DNA of 64,000 nt from CALROG01 sp943369755 (GTDB lineage Bacteria; Pseudomonadota; Gammaproteobacteria; Burkholderiales; Burkholderiaceae_C), in the NCBI GenBank assembly GCA_943369755.1, contig CALROG020000018.1, positions 8,237 through 72,236 of the forward strand, in the 5' to 3' direction. Positions 16,702 through 24,174 of this stretch are shown here, in pieces (position 1 is the stretch's first letter; each line of letters opens with the position of its first letter). Below the pieces are notes generated by a model, which was not told where the DNA came from, ran no database searches, and saw only the letters and a program-made list of their open reading frames with translations. A program made the position numbers and the translations under genes.

Positions 16702-18432
16702 TCAGGGGGTTTTGGTTTTGAGTGACTGGATATAGGCGCGCCAGCCGCCCAGGTGGGTGATGTCTTGCGCGCCCTGAGTGGCCAGGGCTTCACAGACGAA
16801 GCCCTGCACGCTGGTGCCATCGGCCAGTGCCAGCGTGCCGATGCCCAAGGGCGCAGGAATCAGCGCCACGAACGAGCCGTAGTGGGCCAGCGGCATTTCC
16901 CAGATTTCCAGTGCTATTGCGCCGCCGCTGCCGTCGGCCACACGCAGCAGGCCGGGCTTGGGCGGTGTGGTGCCGGGCAAGGCAAAAAAGCGGTAGTGCG
17001 GGGCGGTTTCTGCTGCGCCCACCAGACGAGCCCCGCGCTCGGTCAACTGGCCGTTGAGTGGCATGCCCGACAGGTGGGCCCCAACCACCGCGACCCGTAC
17101 CGTGGCCGCAGCACGGATGCCGGGGATGGGCTGCGGCGCGGGCAGCGGCCGCCCGGTGGCCCCCTGCGTCAGGCCAGTGCTGTGGTGAAAGCGCTGGCCC
17201 AGCTCGGCGAGCTGCCAGTCGCTACCGCAGGGGCCAATCAGCGTGATGCCAAACGGCAGGCCGTCAGCCCGGATGCTGCTGGGCACCGACAGCGCGGCAT
17301 AGTCCAGCAAGTTCACGAAGTTGGTGTAGGCCCCCAGGTTGCGGTTCAGCGCCACCGGGTCGGCCTGCATGGCGGCAATCGTGTAGTGGGTGGGCGCGGT
17401 GGGCACCAGCAACAAGTCCATGCCCTGCCACAGTGCGGCGGCTTGCTGGCCGAGCGCCCGAAGCGTGCGTTGGGCGTCATACAGGTCAGCGGCGCTGTAG
17501 GCGCGGCCACTGGCGATGATGCCGCGCACCGGCTCCATCACCTGCGCCTCATTGGCGTCAAAAAACGGGCGAATGGCGGCGTAACGCTCGGCCACCAGCG
17601 CGCTTTCATAAAGCAGCGCTGCGGCGCGCGCCAGCGGGGTAAAGTCAATTTCTACCGGCGTGCCACCCAGCGAGACCAGGCGCAGAGCGGCCAGCTCAAA
17701 CGCGGCCTGAGCGGCGTCGTCGCCAAAGAACGGCAGCTCGGTCGGCACACCAAACCTGAAGGCCGCAGGAAAGGGCTGCGACGCCATGCTGAGCGTGCGG
17801 GAGTAAGGGTCTTGCGCGTCGTACCCCATGGCCGCGTGCAGCACTTGCGCGGCCAGGCCCACGCTGCCCGCGAAGATCGAAACGCAGTCCACACTCTGCG
17901 CCGCGGGCACCACACCGCGCGCGCTGATCAGCCCCTTGCTGGGCTTCAGACCCACGATGTTATTGAGCCCGGCCGGCACCCGGCCAGAACCCGCCGTGTC
18001 GGTGCCCAATGAAAAGTCCACTTCCCCCGCCGCCACTACATAGGCCGAGCCCGCACTGGAACCGCCCGACACATAGGCGGCATTGAAGGCGTTGGGCACC
18101 GCGCCGTAGGGCGAGCGGGTACCGTTGAGCCCGCAGGCGAACTGGTCAAGATTTGTTTTGCCGACCAATTGCGCACCAGATTCGAGCATTTTTTGAACCA
18201 CCACGGCATGCGCTGAGGGCTGGTAGGCAAAAGCCGGGCAGGCCGCCGTGGTAGGCAAACCGGCAGCGTCGATGTTGTCTTTGGCGGCGAAACGAAGCCC
18301 GGCCAGCGGGCCACTGGCCCCGCTTGAAAGCGGTACGTCAAAGCGCGAAATCCAGGCCTGCGGCGCGCCACCCGCCACGCCCAGCGGCTGGCGCGGGGTG
18401 GAGGTTTCAGCAGTAACTGCGGCGTGCACCAT
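16702..18432 (-). CDS. atzF: allophanate hydrolase
   Basis: 576 residues from ATG at 18432; the longer frame has no homologous-looking leader. An amidase-signature domain comes first, with Lys51 (AAKDNIDAAG), Ser125 (SGGSSAGSA) and Ser149 (GTDTAGSGRVPAG). It is followed from about residue 450 by the allophanate-hydrolase C-terminal domain (VAVVGAHLSGMPLNGQLTER, GLLRVADGSGGAIALEIWEM), which is needed for complete conversion in this family. Allophanate is split to two ammonia and two carbon dioxide. No urea carboxylase gene is near, so the allophanate source is more likely biuret or carboxybiuret than urea. This is the first gene of the operon. Confidence 0.93.
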   Translation of the reverse strand: MVHAAVTAETSTPRQPLGVAGGAPQAWISRFDVPLSSGASGPLAGLRFAAKDNIDAAGLPTTAACPAFAYQPSAHAVVVQKMLESGAQLVGKTNLDQFACGLNGTRSPYGAVPNAFNAAYVSGGSSAGSAYVVAAGEVDFSLGTDTAGSGRVPAGLNNIVGLKPSKGLISARGVVPAAQSVDCVSIFAGSVGLAAQVLHAAMGYDAQDPYSRTLSMASQPFPAAFRFGVPTELPFFGDDAAQAAFELAALRLVSLGGTPVEIDFTPLARAAALLYESALVAERYAAIRPFFDANEAQVMEPVRGIIASGRAYSAADLYDAQRTLRALGQQAAALWQGMDLLLVPTAPTHYTIAAMQADPVALNRNLGAYTNFVNLLDYAALSVPSSIRADGLPFGITLIGPCGSDWQLAELGQRFHHSTGLTQGATGRPLPAPQPIPGIRAAATVRVAVVGAHLSGMPLNGQLTERGARLVGAAETAPHYRFFALPGTTPPKPGLLRVADGSGGAIALEIWEMPLAHYGSFVALIPAPLGIGTLALADGTSVQGFVCEALATQGAQDITHLGGWRAYIQSLKTKTP

Positions 18433-18447
18433 CTTTGAGCATCCAAT

Positions 18448-18459
18448 CTTGTATCCAAG
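18448..18459. promoter_or_regulatory. candidate GntR operator upstream of atzF
   Basis: CTTGTATCCAAG is an almost perfect 12-bp palindrome (10 of 12 positions pair), 16 bp upstream of the chosen atzF start. FCD-type GntR proteins often bind sites of the TTGTATACAA kind, and the operon ends with such a regulator. I could not find a convincing -35/-10 pair around it. Confidence 0.4.
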
Positions 18460-18556
18460 TTGATATGCAAAGACTGTGCCACCGGATTTGGCGAGATTGA
18501 GCGGCAGGAGTGTTCTGACTGCACGATGAGCCAGATACGTCAGGTGTTCGAGGCTA

Positions 18557-18829
18557 CTAGGCTGGTTGCTTGTGGAGTCGCTTTGCCTGGGTGCGCACGC
18601 CCTCAAATATCACCGCCGCCAGGTCCTGCGGGAATCCCTCCGGCAACTGATTTGCGACCGCCTCGATGGCGCCTTCAACCTTGTCCAGCAGTGCTTCGAT
18701 GATGTCCTCGGCGTTGTCGCCCACACCGCACTTGGCAGCGGTCGCATTGAAGTGGCGGCGCATGATGTTGGCCAGGTGGTGGTGGCGGTTCTTGCCCGAG
18801 ATTGCCATCGCGAGCTTGGCGTTCGACCA
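18557..18829 (-). pseudogene. hipA 3' fragment
   Basis: An open frame of about 90 residues reads SNAKLAMAISGKNRHHHLAN, then RRHFNATAAKCG and ANQLPEGFPQDLAAVIFEGV. This is the C-terminal end of HipA-type serine/threonine kinase toxins (GKNRHY..I..RHF..TA..CG, later QLP.GFP..V...I..G). The kinase core and the antitoxin hipB are missing. The 5' side is joined to an IS66-type fragment, so the gene was cut by a rearrangement. It lies between the operon promoter region and the RHS debris. Confidence 0.65.
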
Positions 18830-18987
18830 GTCGCGCTTTGAATTCGCCGCTGTAGGTGCGGTGGGTGCGCCGTAGCGCTTGTCTCGCGTCCTCAGTTTCC
18901 CGGCCCATGGTGTGCACTCCCTATTGCGTGCACACGATCTTGAAAGTCTTCGCCTCGCCGTTCAAGATGGGTTGGCCGGACGCTTAC
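18830..18987 (-). mobile_element. IS66-type left-end remnant
   Basis: On the minus strand the segment begins GTAAGCG at 18987, the terminal motif of IS66-family inverted repeats, and 80 bp later an ATG (18908) opens a frame with MGRETEDARQALRR and THRTYSGEFKARLVE, the N-terminus of an IS66-type accessory transposition protein. The frame then runs out of homology at the hipA fragment, so only about 160 bp of the element remain. It is inserted in an RHS fragment (18988-19134). Assignment to IS66 rests on the terminus and the short peptide. Confidence 0.5.
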
Positions 18988-19134
18988 AAAGCTCAGGCCG
19001 CCCTGGTTGTCTGGGTGAAAGTACCAAGTGTCGCGCCCCGACTTCTGCTCCCTCACGCGTTCATGGTCCGGGCCGTATTGCCAGCTGTAGCTCACCCCCG
19101 AGCCCGTCAGGCTGGCCGGCAGGTTGAAGCTGGT
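18988..19134 (-). pseudogene. RHS core fragment
   Basis: The frame reads TSFNLPASLTGSGVSYSWQY, GPDHERVREQ, TWYFHPDNQGGL. The intact RHS gene at 20360-24163 has TSFNLPASLSGAGGSYSWQY, GPGHERIKEV, TWYFHPDNAGGL at the equivalent place, and the DNA is clearly alignable (plus strand about 21819-21935). This is a scrap of a second RHS coding region, cut on its 3' side by the IS66-type end. Confidence 0.8.
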
Positions 19135-19222
19135 GGGCACGATGGCGCTGTATTGGCAATTGGAATCTGACCCCAATTACCCCCCAATTACCCCCGGGTG
19201 GAAGTGGCCAAGATAGAAACAG

Positions 19223-19423
19223 CTACCGCAATTCAAACACTTCCAAGTTCAGTAGTGAGATACGAATGTGCACCGGTCGCCTCTGAGCATCTGTCACTTC
19301 AGCGGCCCCGGAGTCGGAATCGAAATTTTCGACGTTGCATTCAATCTCTTTGGTGGATTCGAATGCCTCTACCTCACAGGTAGCCAACCAGTGGAAAGTG
19401 ATGGGAAACACTGGCGACGTCAT
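19223..19423 (-). CDS. orphan immunity-like small protein
   Basis: 66 residues, acidic in the middle (STKEIECNVENFDSDSG) and ending HIRISLLNLEVFELR. An excellent ribosome site (AAGGAGGG at 19431-19438) precedes the ATG, and the stop of the toxin-tip frame upstream lies one base before it, the coupling usual for toxin/immunity pairs. I do not recognise a family. Its position directly after an RHS tip remnant is the evidence for an immunity role. Base composition is lower in GC than the flanking operons. Confidence 0.55.
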   Translation of the reverse strand: MTSPVFPITFHWLATCEVEAFESTKEIECNVENFDSDSGAAEVTDAQRRPVHIRISLLNLEVFELR

Positions 19424-19424
19424 A

Positions 19425-19950
19425 TCACCACCCTCCTTGATACGGTCGATGCAACTTCTGCGTCGCGGGCGTCAAACCACGATGGTAGTGAAGACGAGAG
19501 GCCGTGACACCATTGAGTTTGAATGCGTGGTGATCCACCGCAAGCACTCGACTTCCTCCAAGGAAGAAGTTCACCCAGCCACCGCCATGCTTGTACGTGT
19601 GCGCCCAGATGCCAGCTGTGTTCTTCCAGCCTAGCGAAACGCCTTCAGGAATTGCTCTTATACCCCCGGCCCCAGCCGTGCCCAGCGTAAACGCAGTCCC
19701 CACTGCTGTATCCGGCGTCCAAAGAGAAGAGAGCATGCCCGGCACTCGCATACAGCGAGTTCCCTGTCGACACATGCAAGTCTGCCCAGTACTGCGCAGC
19801 ACTGTCGCCCGCTGCCGTCCCCGGCAGATGGCTCCCCAGGGAAGGAGTTGCTATCCCGTTTTCCGCACGGTACTGCTCTACTTGCTCTGCCCCCGAATGA
19901 CCGAGATGGCTAAAGAGATGCGCAATTTCCAATACGTCTACCGTCTGAAT
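19425..19950 (-). pseudogene. displaced RHS toxin tip with a frameshift
   Basis: Two overlapping frames form one protein if a single base is removed. The first reads LEIAHLFSHLGHSGAEQVEQ, then DSAAQYWADLHVSTGNSLYA; the second continues VPGMLSSLWTPDTAVGTAF, WAHTYKHGGGWVNFFLGGS, and ends PYQGGW. The join at about 19747 would read NSLYAVPG if one extra C (plus strand) were absent, so this is probably a 1-nt insertion. There is no start codon or RHS core on the 5' side, so it is a displaced C-terminal tip of an RHS or similar polymorphic toxin. The toxin activity is unknown. Confidence 0.6.
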
Positions 19951-20363
19951 ACACTGGTTTCATCTACGGGACTAAGAAATCTTCGACCTCCGCTAGCTTT
20001 TTCTTTCATGAGATCTTCTATCTTTTCCATTTCATGGATTTCGATGGTGAGACTCGATCCACGCGGATGAACGAAAAATCCATGTTCATGTTCCAGAGGA
20101 ACATCGCTTATCGCTCCCTCTGGACGACTTTGGTCAGTAAGGACACTCGGATTTTCGCTCTCGCACGCAATGAGCAATCTCTCCGCAAGAGCCCGCGCGG
20201 CATTCTTTGTGAGTCGAAGATAGATATACACATCTTCCCCGCTGATCTCCTTCCATCCAGGACTGCGCGGCAATTCAAGGCTGCGCTCAAGAGCTTGCGG
20301 GGAACATATGGCCCAAGCGGCCAAGACCGAATCGGGTTGAGAATTTTTCAGATTCATATTCAT
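19938..20363 (-). CDS. probable immunity protein for the RHS toxin
   Basis: 141 residues with no signal peptide or membrane segment; it opens MNMNLKNSQPDSVLAAWAI and ends with a His/Glu-rich part (LEHEHGFFVHPRGSS, EIHEMEKIEDLMKEK). The start overlaps the RHS stop by ATGA. In polymorphic toxin loci the gene directly after the toxin tip normally encodes its specific immunity protein. I do not recognise the family. The lower GC and rarer codons compared with neighbouring operons suggest it moved with the tip. Confidence 0.65.
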   Translation of the reverse strand: MNMNLKNSQPDSVLAAWAICSPQALERSLELPRSPGWKEISGEDVYIYLRLTKNAARALAERLLIACESENPSVLTDQSRPEGAISDVPLEHEHGFFVHPRGSSLTIEIHEMEKIEDLMKEKASGGRRFLSPVDETSVFRR

Positions 20364-23300
20364 TTAGGTATCTGCTGTTCTGGAGCAAGACGATAGGTCT
20401 GCCCACCATTCCAACGTCCCATGGAGTCTTTGGCGTAAATGACGCGCCCCTCGGCCCCGGTAACTACATGGATATTAGAGACTTGCTTAGACCCAGCCTG
20501 CAAATGAATGTTGTAGTGAACCGTGGGTCCAAATCCTTCTACGTGCCCGTACTCTTTACGAAACATCATCCGTGTTCCGTCTTCAAGTACTGTAACTAGT
20601 TGGCCCGAATGTTTCGGGTCAATAGTAGCCCTACCTAAAGCCTGCTCGAGAACTCCCGCTGCCTTGCCCGCTCCGATAGACGCCATGCCAACTTCGGCAG
20701 CCGCCATTTCCGTCAGTAGCTGTCCCGTCGGACTAGCCACGAACATTTGCAAGCTGCCCCAAGCCTGCTGCACGAGCTGCGCGCCTCGGCTAAGCACATG
20801 GTTAAAGAGGTACCCGAAAACCGCAGTAGTAGCCCCGTTCTCAAACTTGCCTCCACCGATCACGCTGGCTGTGCCACCTGCGACCACGGCGGCCACGGCG
20901 TTGTCCCCCGATGCATTGGTACCCCACTTGCCCGCTACGGCGCTGGCTGCGCCTCGCCCGCAACCATTGCCGCCCATCATGCCGTGGGCGCAGCCCGCTA
21001 CTGCGTGGGCAGCGTAACGTTCTGCGGAAGCTGCCGTACCAAACCCAGCTGCGCCATGGAACATGCCAGCCGTCACAGCACCCGTGATGCCGCCTTCCAG
21101 GCTGCCGGTGGCAACGACGCCTGCCGCGAACCCGCCAGCGAACATGCCCACTGCCGCGTAGTTGGTAAAGACGGTTCCGGCTGCAGCTAAGCATGACACG
21201 GACGATGAACCTGCCACTACTGCAGCTGCAGCCTCTCCCGCGGCCGCAAACAACCCAGGCGCATACACGGCAATTGCAATGGCCACCGCAATCCGCACGA
21301 TCTTTTTGAAGCTATGCCCACTGGGGTCGGTCGCATTCAGCGGATTGTTCAGCACGTAGCTAAAGCGGTTGTAGTTCTGCCCGTTGTCTGGCTCCTGGAT
21401 GATCGGGTCAGCCTGCATGAACCGCCCAATATGCGGGTCATAAGTGCGCCCGTTCATATGGATCACACCCACGTCGTCCAGGTGCTCGTGGCCGGTGAAG
21501 CCGCGGTCGGTGGCGTTGGGGTGGTCGTACACCAGGGTGCCCATGGCGTCATACGTGCCGTTGACCTGCCGGCGTTTGCCAAACGGGTCGTAGCTGAATC
21601 GCTGGGTCACCTGGTACACGCCCGCTTCGTCGTCAAACGAGGTCTGCGTCACCACGCTGCCCAGGTGGTCTGCGTGCCACCACTGGGTTTTGGTGATGGA
21701 GCCACCGCTGTTGCCTTCAAACATCTGCACCGTGCGGCCCATGACGCTGATGTAGTGGCGGTTGACCGTGCCGCTGGGGCCTTGCTCCTGCTCATAGGCC
21801 AGGCCGCCCGCGTTGTCTGGGTGAAAGTACCAGGTGGTGCGCCCGCCCTTGACTTCCTTGATGCGCTCATGGCCGGGGCCGTACTGCCAGCTGTAGCTGC
21901 CTCCTGCTCCACTCAGGCTGGCGGGCAGGTTGAAGCTGGTGTATTGCAGGGTGGTGTATTTGCCGCCGGTGGAGGCGGTGAGGTTGCCTGCGGCGTCGTA
22001 GGTGTAGCTTCTGGCGCTTTGTCCTGCTGCTCCCGTGATGCTGGAGACCGCCCCGGGGCGTACCGAAGCAGCTCCGCTGGCCGGGTAGCTGTACGTGCCT
22101 ACGTCGCTTTTGCTGGTGATGTTGCCAATCGCGTTGTACGCCAGCGTCACGTCTTTGCTTAAGCCCGCGATGCCCGCCGAGCTGGTCTGGTAGCTGGTCA
22201 GACGGTTCAGTGGGTCGTAGCCGAAGTTCTCTGAGACCACCGGTTGGCTCTGCGGGCTGTCCGCGCGGTCTGTCAAATTGCCCACCGTGTCCCAGCCGTA
22301 GGTCTGGCGCTGAATTTCGCCACCGGCGTCGCCGTTGCCCACGTTGATGCCCAGGGTGCGCCCGGTCAATGCGTCATAGGCATGCTTGGTCGCCTGGGCT
22401 GCGCTGCCCAGGTCATAGCGCTCTGCCTTGCCCCAGGCGTTGGCCGTGCGCAACTGCCACACCACCTGGCCCTGGCGGCGCACTTCGCTCAGATAGCCCA
22501 GTGGCGTGTACACGTTGGTGATTTGCGCACCCGTGGGGTAGGTGTAGGTAGCAACCTGGCCGGCCGCGGTGTAGTTTTGTGCGCTGGTGAAGCTGGGCCC
22601 CCCTTGCACCGTTTGTGTGGTGCCGATGGGGCGGCCCAGGTTGTCATAGGTGGTCTTGCGCTTGACGCCATGACTGGTGGCGGTTTCGCACAGCTTGCCT
22701 ATGCCTTTGTTGCAGCTGCTGTTGTCTGCGTATTTGTCATAGGTCCAGGTGGTGACGTATTCGGGTTCGCTGCGTTGCGTCATGCGCCCCAGCACGTCGT
22801 ACACCATCGTTGTCCAGGTGCTGCCCGGCGTGGGGCTTAGCTGCCCCACCAGTTCGCCCAGTGCGTTGTACCTGTATTGCCAGGTGCCTGCATTGGGGTC
22901 GGCCAGTTGGGTTTTGCGGCCCCGCACGTCAAAGCTGGTCACCACGCTGTTGTCCATCGCGTCACGCACCTCGACCACGTTGCCAAACGGGTCATAACGC
23001 TTGCGCAGCGAGTAGTTCAACCCGTCGATCACCTGCTCCAGTTGCCCCAGGGGGTTGCTCACGCGGTGGGTCACCAGGTTGGTGCCCGCTTGCTGCTGGT
23101 CCTGGGCGTTTTTGCTGGTGCGCAGGCGCGTTTCTGTCACCGTCAGACCGTTGTAGGTAAAGCTGGCCTCGGCCACAGCCAGGCCTTCATAGGTGCCGCT
23201 GCCTTCGCTGTCGCGTACCAGCACGCTCACCGGCCGGCCCTGCGCGTCGTAATGCGTCACCGTCCAGCCGTAGGCCGCCGCCCCACTGGCGGCGATGGAG

Positions 23301-24163
23301 GTGCCGTTGCTCGCAAAGTAGGGCTGGGTGACTTTGACCACCGCACCGGTGTCGTTGTAATGCGTGTCCTTGAGCACCATGCGCAGATTGCCTGGCTGCG
23401 ACGGGCCGTCGTAGCCTTCTGTTTCCTGGCGGATTTCACGGCCCAGGATGTCCATGTATTTGCGCGTGCCTGGGCCCGTTTGCGTGCCTGCGGCATCGCG
23501 CATATGGGTTTCAACATAGCTCAGCGCGTCGGCAGGTGTATTTGCTGGTGTGGTGCAGCCGTCGCTGTTGGCACTGGTGTCGCTGGCCCTGGCGGGCAGC
23601 AGGCAGTAGCGGGTGACGATGCGGTTGCCGTCAGGCGCGATTTCCAGCACCTTGCGGCCAAAATCGTCGTATTGCCATTGGGTGGTCAGTCCGTTGGGCC
23701 CGGTCTGCGTCATCAGGGCACCAAAGCGCGGGTCGTACTGACGCGCTTCGCCCTGGCCCAGCGCATTGGTCACGCTGCTGGGGTAGGCGCCCGCAGGCAC
23801 CGCTGCGCCGCCCACGTTGGGGATGGCGACGGTCTGCGCGGCGTAGGGGCTGGCTGTGGTGCGGCTGGCAAACTGCGCCTGCGCGCCCGCGCCCGGGCAC
23901 GCGCTGGTGGTCGCGCCCGTGCGGTTGCCATAGTTGTCCAGCGTGTAGCTGGTGCGCACGCAATGGTCGGCGCTGTCGGGCTCGACGATTTCGGCTTTGA
24001 GCAGGCCGGTGACGGCGTCGTACTCAAAGGCACTGGAGCGCGCGCCCGTGGCGGTCTGGGCAATGGCTGCGCCAGCGGCGCAGGCCAGCATGGCAGCCGC
24101 CACGGTGGCGTGCAGCGAGTGTCTGCACATCTGCGATGAAAGTGAAGGGAAACGGGATGTCAT
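20360..24163 (-). CDS. RHS-repeat polymorphic toxin
   Basis: 1267 residues from ATG at 24163 (TGAGGG upstream, 11 nt after the SpvB stop). A signal peptide (MTSRFPSLSSQ..GAAIAQ) is followed by many YD/RHS repeats (for example FEYDAVTGLL, YDDFGRKVLEIAPDG, WTYDKYADNSS). The conserved RHS core end is GRTYDPHIGRFMQADP followed by NRFSYVLNNPLNATDPSGH at about residue 950. The variable tail of about 317 residues has a Gly/Ala-rich segment (probable membrane-active linker) and a C-terminal toxin-like domain of about 90 residues containing HVEGFGPTVHYNIHLQ and SNIHVV. I do not recognise the toxin family; the clustered His residues would fit a nuclease. Secreted RHS proteins kill competitors or act on hosts. 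Confidence 0.85.
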   Translation of the reverse strand: MTSRFPSLSSQMCRHSLHATVAAAMLACAAGAAIAQTATGARSSAFEYDAVTGLLKAEIVEPDSADHCVRTSYTLDNYGNRTGATTSACPGAGAQAQFASRTTASPYAAQTVAIPNVGGAAVPAGAYPSSVTNALGQGEARQYDPRFGALMTQTGPNGLTTQWQYDDFGRKVLEIAPDGNRIVTRYCLLPARASDTSANSDGCTTPANTPADALSYVETHMRDAAGTQTGPGTRKYMDILGREIRQETEGYDGPSQPGNLRMVLKDTHYNDTGAVVKVTQPYFASNGTSIAASGAAAYGWTVTHYDAQGRPVSVLVRDSEGSGTYEGLAVAEASFTYNGLTVTETRLRTSKNAQDQQQAGTNLVTHRVSNPLGQLEQVIDGLNYSLRKRYDPFGNVVEVRDAMDNSVVTSFDVRGRKTQLADPNAGTWQYRYNALGELVGQLSPTPGSTWTTMVYDVLGRMTQRSEPEYVTTWTYDKYADNSSCNKGIGKLCETATSHGVKRKTTYDNLGRPIGTTQTVQGGPSFTSAQNYTAAGQVATYTYPTGAQITNVYTPLGYLSEVRRQGQVVWQLRTANAWGKAERYDLGSAAQATKHAYDALTGRTLGINVGNGDAGGEIQRQTYGWDTVGNLTDRADSPQSQPVVSENFGYDPLNRLTSYQTSSAGIAGLSKDVTLAYNAIGNITSKSDVGTYSYPASGAASVRPGAVSSITGAAGQSARSYTYDAAGNLTASTGGKYTTLQYTSFNLPASLSGAGGSYSWQYGPGHERIKEVKGGRTTWYFHPDNAGGLAYEQEQGPSGTVNRHYISVMGRTVQMFEGNSGGSITKTQWWHADHLGSVVTQTSFDDEAGVYQVTQRFSYDPFGKRRQVNGTYDAMGTLVYDHPNATDRGFTGHEHLDDVGVIHMNGRTYDPHIGRFMQADPIIQEPDNGQNYNRFSYVLNNPLNATDPSGHSFKKIVRIAVAIAIAVYAPGLFAAAGEAAAAVVAGSSSVSCLAAAGTVFTNYAAVGMFAGGFAAGVVATGSLEGGITGAVTAGMFHGAAGFGTAASAERYAAHAVAGCAHGMMGGNGCGRGAASAVAGKWGTNASGDNAVAAVVAGGTASVIGGGKFENGATTAVFGYLFNHVLSRGAQLVQQAWGSLQMFVASPTGQLLTEMAAAEVGMASIGAGKAAGVLEQALGRATIDPKHSGQLVTVLEDGTRMMFRKEYGHVEGFGPTVHYNIHLQAGSKQVSNIHVVTGAEGRVIYAKDSMGRWNGGQTYRLAPEQQIPK

Positions 24164-24174
24164 TTTTGTAGCCC

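Noticed and set aside
16702..18432. Urea amidolyase role of the allophanate hydrolase
   Set aside because: No biotin-dependent urea carboxylase gene occurs in the window. The AtzE/BiuH context fits better.
19165..19197. Tandem CCCCAATTAC repeat next to the RHS scrap
   Set aside because: Only two to three short copies; no structure or spacing like a CRISPR or a known REP element could be supported.
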